A stretch of DNA of 17,754 bases from Anaerolineae bacterium (GTDB lineage Bacteria > Chloroflexota > Anaerolineae > J102). Positions within the stretch are counted from its first letter, which is position 1, and each line of letters starts with the position of its first letter. Positions 15,134 to 17,754 of the stretch are shown piece after piece. The translations under genes were made by a program, and so were the position numbers. The DNA is taken from NCBI GenBank assembly GCA_026992375.1, contig JALXAF010000294.1, positions 1-17,754 on the forward strand, written 5' to 3'. Under the pieces are notes generated by a model, which worked only from the letters and a program-made list of their open reading frames with translations, was not told the DNA's origin and ran no database searches.

Positions 15134-16387
15134 TTACGGTCGATAGAGGATGAGGGGGATTTCCATTTCATCGCGGCTGAGACCACCGTGCAGACCATTG
15201 TATTTGACCTCCAGCCGGTCTTTCTCGTACCACCACACGGTCTCATCGCCCCGGGGCAAGATGACCAGATTGCCGACGCGTTTCATAAAATCGGCCGAGG
15301 GTTCGGTCATGCCGAACAAACCCTCGTCGATGAGCCGCCCGATGCGCAGCACGTCGGCGCGGCCGCCCAGCATTTTGCGCAACAGGCTCTGCGCCCGACC
15401 CACGTACTCATCCCGCACGTAGAGGAAGACATCACGCGGGGAGCCGCCGGGCGTCAACATCCGCCCCCGCTTGTTCACCCGCAGATAACAGCGCAGCTCC
15501 TGAAACTCAGGCTGCAGGTTGATGTAGAACGTGCTGCGGTAGTCCACATGCACCTGGCCATGATCCGCGCTAATGACGATGAGCGTGTCGTCGCGCCCGC
15601 GCAGCGGATGCAACAGAAATTTATCCAGCAGCATGAGGGTGGCGTCGGCCTCGGCCAGGGATTGATAGGAGAAAGGGCCGTTCTTGTGGGCCAGCGCATC
15701 GATGAAGGGCGTGTAGAAATGGAACAGGGCCGGGCCTTCCGACTTGTTCACCTGGCGCTTCAGCGTCGTCAACCCCTCGGCCAGCGTGTAATAGCCCCGG
15801 GCCTCCGAGCCTGCGGCCATCACCTGATTATAGGCGGTTTTGATGTATTCGCGGGGCACGTAGCTGTAAGTCGGGATGCCAGCGTCCTGCAAATCCTGGA
15901 AAAAGGTGTGCGTGGGCAGGATGTCGCAAGGATCGACGTACGCGTCCCGCAGGGTATCCCGCTGTTTTTCTCCGGCGTAAGAAAAGAGCAGCGGGACGAT
16001 GACCTCATCCACCACCGGCTCGTAGTACTGCCATTCGAAAACGCCGTGCTGGCCCACCGCCTGGCCTGTGCTGAAGGTGGTGACATGGGCCGCTGTGGTG
16101 GAAGGAAACTGTGACGTGATCTTGAGCACCTGTCCCTTGTCGACCAATCGCCCCAAAATTCGATTGCGCCGATTCAGAAAATAACTGTAAACGTTCCAGC
16201 CGAACGCGTCGAGAAAGAGGAAGATGACTTTCTGGAACTGGCCCGGACGATAGCCGAATCGCTGGGGAGAAAGCGGCGAGTCATTTTCTACGCCCAACAG
16301 CCCTTGCAACAGACCGGGAATGTGCGCGAAGTTGCCCGTTTCGTAATCGGGCGGGCGGCGGGTGGGGTCAACGGCGAAGAAATTCAT
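15134..16387 (-). CDS. Alkaline-phosphatase-superfamily (type I phosphodiesterase / nucleotide pyrophosphatase) protein
   Basis: Predicted cytoplasmic two-metal phosphohydrolase of 417 aa; the substrate is unknown. The order of metal and nucleophile motifs fits the phosphodiesterase/nucleotide pyrophosphatase branch: FLFLDAFGWN (D60), FPSTTAAHVT with the likely nucleophile T98, FIDALAHKNGP (D230, H234), ISADHGQVHVDY (D275, H276) and YNGLHGGLSRDEMEIPL (H400). No signal peptide or membrane segment is seen. The start is uncertain. The frame also offers an ATG at 16403-16405 and a TTG at 16406-16408, but those lie within a B-family repeat (16392-16412), so I prefer the ATG at 16385-16387. None has a Shine-Dalgarno. 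It is upstream of ilvD on the same strand and may share a transcript; a metabolic link is not evident. Confidence 0.85.
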   Translation of the reverse strand: MNFFAVDPTRRPPDYETGNFAHIPGLLQGLLGVENDSPLSPQRFGYRPGQFQKVIFLFLDAFGWNVYSYFLNRRNRILGRLVDKGQVLKITSQFPSTTAAHVTTFSTGQAVGQHGVFEWQYYEPVVDEVIVPLLFSYAGEKQRDTLRDAYVDPCDILPTHTFFQDLQDAGIPTYSYVPREYIKTAYNQVMAAGSEARGYYTLAEGLTTLKRQVNKSEGPALFHFYTPFIDALAHKNGPFSYQSLAEADATLMLLDKFLLHPLRGRDDTLIVISADHGQVHVDYRSTFYINLQPEFQELRCYLRVNKRGRMLTPGGSPRDVFLYVRDEYVGRAQSLLRKMLGGRADVLRIGRLIDEGLFGMTEPSADFMKRVGNLVILPRGDETVWWYEKDRLEVKYNGLHGGLSRDEMEIPLILYRP

Positions 16388-16470
16388 GCTTAGATCATTG
16401 TTCATCAATCATTTTGTGACTATACAGCTCACAGGTCAAACCGTGGAGGTTAGCGCCGCCAACAGGCGAC

Positions 16471-16599
16471 ATGCCAAGACCGTAAAACGTCAAGCGTCAA
16501 ACGTCACACTGCTGCAACGATGTCATGGCTCATTACAGGACGCGTCTTCGGCGATAACGGCCTGACGTTTGACGTTTTACGCATGACGTGGGTTGGCAT
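16471..16599. repeat. Long TTTGACG-family inverted heptamer arrays
   Basis: Left: CGTAAAA, CGTCAAG, CGTCAAA, CGTCACA (16481-16508) in exact 7-bp register. Right: CTGACGT, TTGACGT, TTTACGC, ATGACGT (16562-16589), also in register. Outside them ATGCCAA (16471-16477) pairs with TTGGCAT (16593-16599). This is the most complete copy of the family in the window, four units per arm. Confidence 0.88.
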
Positions 16600-16756
16600 A
16601 ATGGCCAACGTTGCTTCATCAGGCGTTTTTCGCTGTGGCCTGCATAGTTACATCATTTTCCTCATTTTCGATAGCGCCTATTGTATCGCCGGGCGGGGAT
16701 GCGGGCAAGTTTCCGCCGGGTGCGTCCTAACCGGGAAAAGCCGGAACCAAAGAGCA

Positions 16757-16881
16757 GATTTCACGCCAAGTCGCCAAGACGCAGGTTTTTCTTTGCCTCT
16801 TTTTTCTTTGCGGCTCTGCGTTCCTTCGGCCAGGCCCTTCACTTTGTTCAAGACAGGCTCAGGACATGCTTTGCGTGAGAC
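16757..16881. repeat. CGCMAAGG octamer family, interrupted copy
   Basis: CGCCAAGT, CGCCAAGA and CGCAGG (16764-16785) face CTTTGCGG, CTCTGCGT and TCCTTCGG (16806-16829). A further outer half, CTTTGCGTGAGAC, lies at 16870-16882 and matches the ends of the 3496-3570 copy. Between 16829 and 16870 lies a stretch with TTCAAGACAGGCTCAGGACA, a different dispersed-repeat type, as if inserted. Confidence 0.7.
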
Positions 16882-16905
16882 ATTTTCTTGCGATCCGCAG
16901 GCTTC

Positions 16906-17754
16906 TTATCGGGCGACGCGCCTGCGCATGTTCACCAGAGTCACGAAGGGCTCGAAGCCGAATTCTCGCAGCGCCGCGATGGCCTCGTCCTGATAATCGT
17001 AGAGCACGGCGTTGACGGGCCGTTCCGGGTGGCGTTGCAAATAACGCAGTGCGTGGGCCAGCAGGGGAGCGCTCCATTCGGCCCGCAGCTCGGGATGCAG
17101 CAGCAAATCCACCCGATGTTCGTTGTAGGCCAGCACATCGACATCCAGCACGCCCATCAGCTCATCCCCGAAGAAAAGCCCCCAGCGCATTTTGTGCCCA
17201 ACGCCCAGCCAGCGACTCAGTCGCCGCTGCAGGCCCGGCGAGCTCCCTTCGCGGAAACCAGAGGAGCGGGTGGGGTGCCACCAGCGGGCGTCCGCGGGCA
17301 TGGCCCGATTGAGCAGATATCGCACCGCGTGCCAGTTATCGTTACTCAATGGCCGCAATTCGCCACCTCGCGGGAGGGGCAGCGCGGGGATGGCGGGCAG
17401 GGTTTCGGCGCGCAAACGGTGTTCTGTCATCAAATCCGCGAAGCTCAGGCGCTGGTACATGCCCTGGGCGATGTCGTTATCCTCGCGCACCTGCAACACG
17501 GCCCATTGTCCGCCCCGCTCGACGATATGCGCCAGCACGATGCGCATCAATTCGCTGGCAATCCCGCGGCCGCGGTAGGCTTCTTGCACGGCCACGTTGG
17601 CGATAAGGAAGCGCGACGGAAATTGGGGGATGCGTTGGGTGGTGACATTGCCCACCACGCGGCCATCCTCCACCCACACAAAGCCATCGAGCATGTCGTT
17701 GGGACGCATGCCCGCGGGCGTCAGCAGGCCCAGAAGAGGCCCGAGACGGGCCGC
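16906..17754 (-). CDS. GNAT-family N-acetyltransferase, 5' end beyond right window edge
   Basis: Acetyl-CoA-dependent N-acyltransferase of unknown substrate, probably cytoplasmic. The visible 282 residues hold the GNAT core: DGFVWVEDGRVVGNVTTQR (beta strands), FLIANVAVQEAYRGRGIASE (motif A, with the R-G-x-G-x-A acetyl-CoA loop) and GQWAVLQVREDNDIAQGMYQ, then RLSF (motif B). A second, weaker GNAT-like half follows, ending AIAALREFGFEPFVTLVNMR. The frame stays open without a stop to position 17754, and the ATG at 17707-17709 would begin right at the core, so the true start is very likely outside the window. It reads towards the repeat-rich spacer at 16388-16905. Its relation to the phosphodiesterase and ilvD is unclear. 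Confidence 0.85.
   Translation of the reverse strand, partial: AARLGPLLGLLTPAGMRPNDMLDGFVWVEDGRVVGNVTTQRIPQFPSRFLIANVAVQEAYRGRGIASELMRIVLAHIVERGGQWAVLQVREDNDIAQGMYQRLSFADLMTEHRLRAETLPAIPALPLPRGGELRPLSNDNWHAVRYLLNRAMPADARWWHPTRSSGFREGSSPGLQRRLSRWLGVGHKMRWGLFFGDELMGVLDVDVLAYNEHRVDLLLHPELRAEWSAPLLAHALRYLQRHPERPVNAVLYDYQDEAIAALREFGFEPFVTLVNMRRRVAR

Larger units (their letters stand above)
16388..16905. other. Gene-free repeat-rich spacer between the GNAT and phosphodiesterase genes
   Basis: About 500 bp without a credible ORF. It holds a single B-family arm (16392-16412, GATCATTGTTCATCAATCATT), identical at 19 of 21 positions to 509-529. It also holds the long TTTGACG-family hairpin and the CGCMAAGG-family pair listed separately. 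A promoter for the phosphodiesterase gene must lie here or further upstream, but none is clear. Confidence 0.7.

Overview
The window looks like chromosomal DNA from an uncultured, moderately GC-rich bacterium. Chloroflexota is the most likely home. The arguments are the sufR-sufC-sufB-sufD-sufS gene order with a Gram-positive/actinobacterial-style SufB and SufR, large secreted proteins with GEVED, DUF11, cohesin and dockerin modules, and a secreted protease ending in a short '-FLPI-' tail of a kind I associate with that phylum. This assignment is inference; no rRNA or marker gene is present.

Layout. (1) Positions 1-5170, minus strand: an Fe-S cluster assembly operon read from right to left as sufR (MarR/DeoR-like winged-helix Fe-S sensor), sufC (ATPase), sufB and sufD (scaffold), then the first 107 codons of sufS (cysteine desulfurase, cut by the left edge). 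A near-consensus promoter lies just upstream of sufR. (2) 5171-5426: a divergent promoter region. (3) 5427-12141, plus strand: two secreted proteins. The first has a GEVED domain, a WGSY-containing domain and an Fn3-like domain (565 aa). The second is a 1519-aa subtilisin-family protease with four DUF11 repeats and a cohesin-dockerin-cohesin tail. An intrinsic terminator follows it. (4) 12201-13332: 1.1 kb without a credible gene, packed with short inverted and tandem repeats. (5) 13333-16387, minus strand: an alkaline-phosphatase-superfamily phosphodiesterase followed by ilvD (dihydroxyacid dehydratase, an Fe-S enzyme and so a likely client of the Suf machinery). (6) 16906-17754, minus strand: a GNAT acetyltransferase whose N-terminus lies beyond the right edge.

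The most unusual content is between the genes. Nearly every spacer, including those inside the suf operon, carries small arrays of 7-bp (sometimes 8- or 9-bp) units in exact register. A forward array is paired with its reverse complement across a short spacer, so that transcripts could fold into long imperfect hairpins. Several unrelated unit families occur: TTTGACG, AATATCC, GATTRAT, ACTGATN, CGCMAAGG and an ATCTGCG type. In the sufD-sufS spacer three of them are nested inside one another (A-B-C-C'-B'-A'). Heptanucleotide tandem repeats (STRR) are known from cyanobacteria; the paired, nested arrangement is what deserves a second look. I see no defence system, CRISPR array, integrase, transposase or tRNA in the window.
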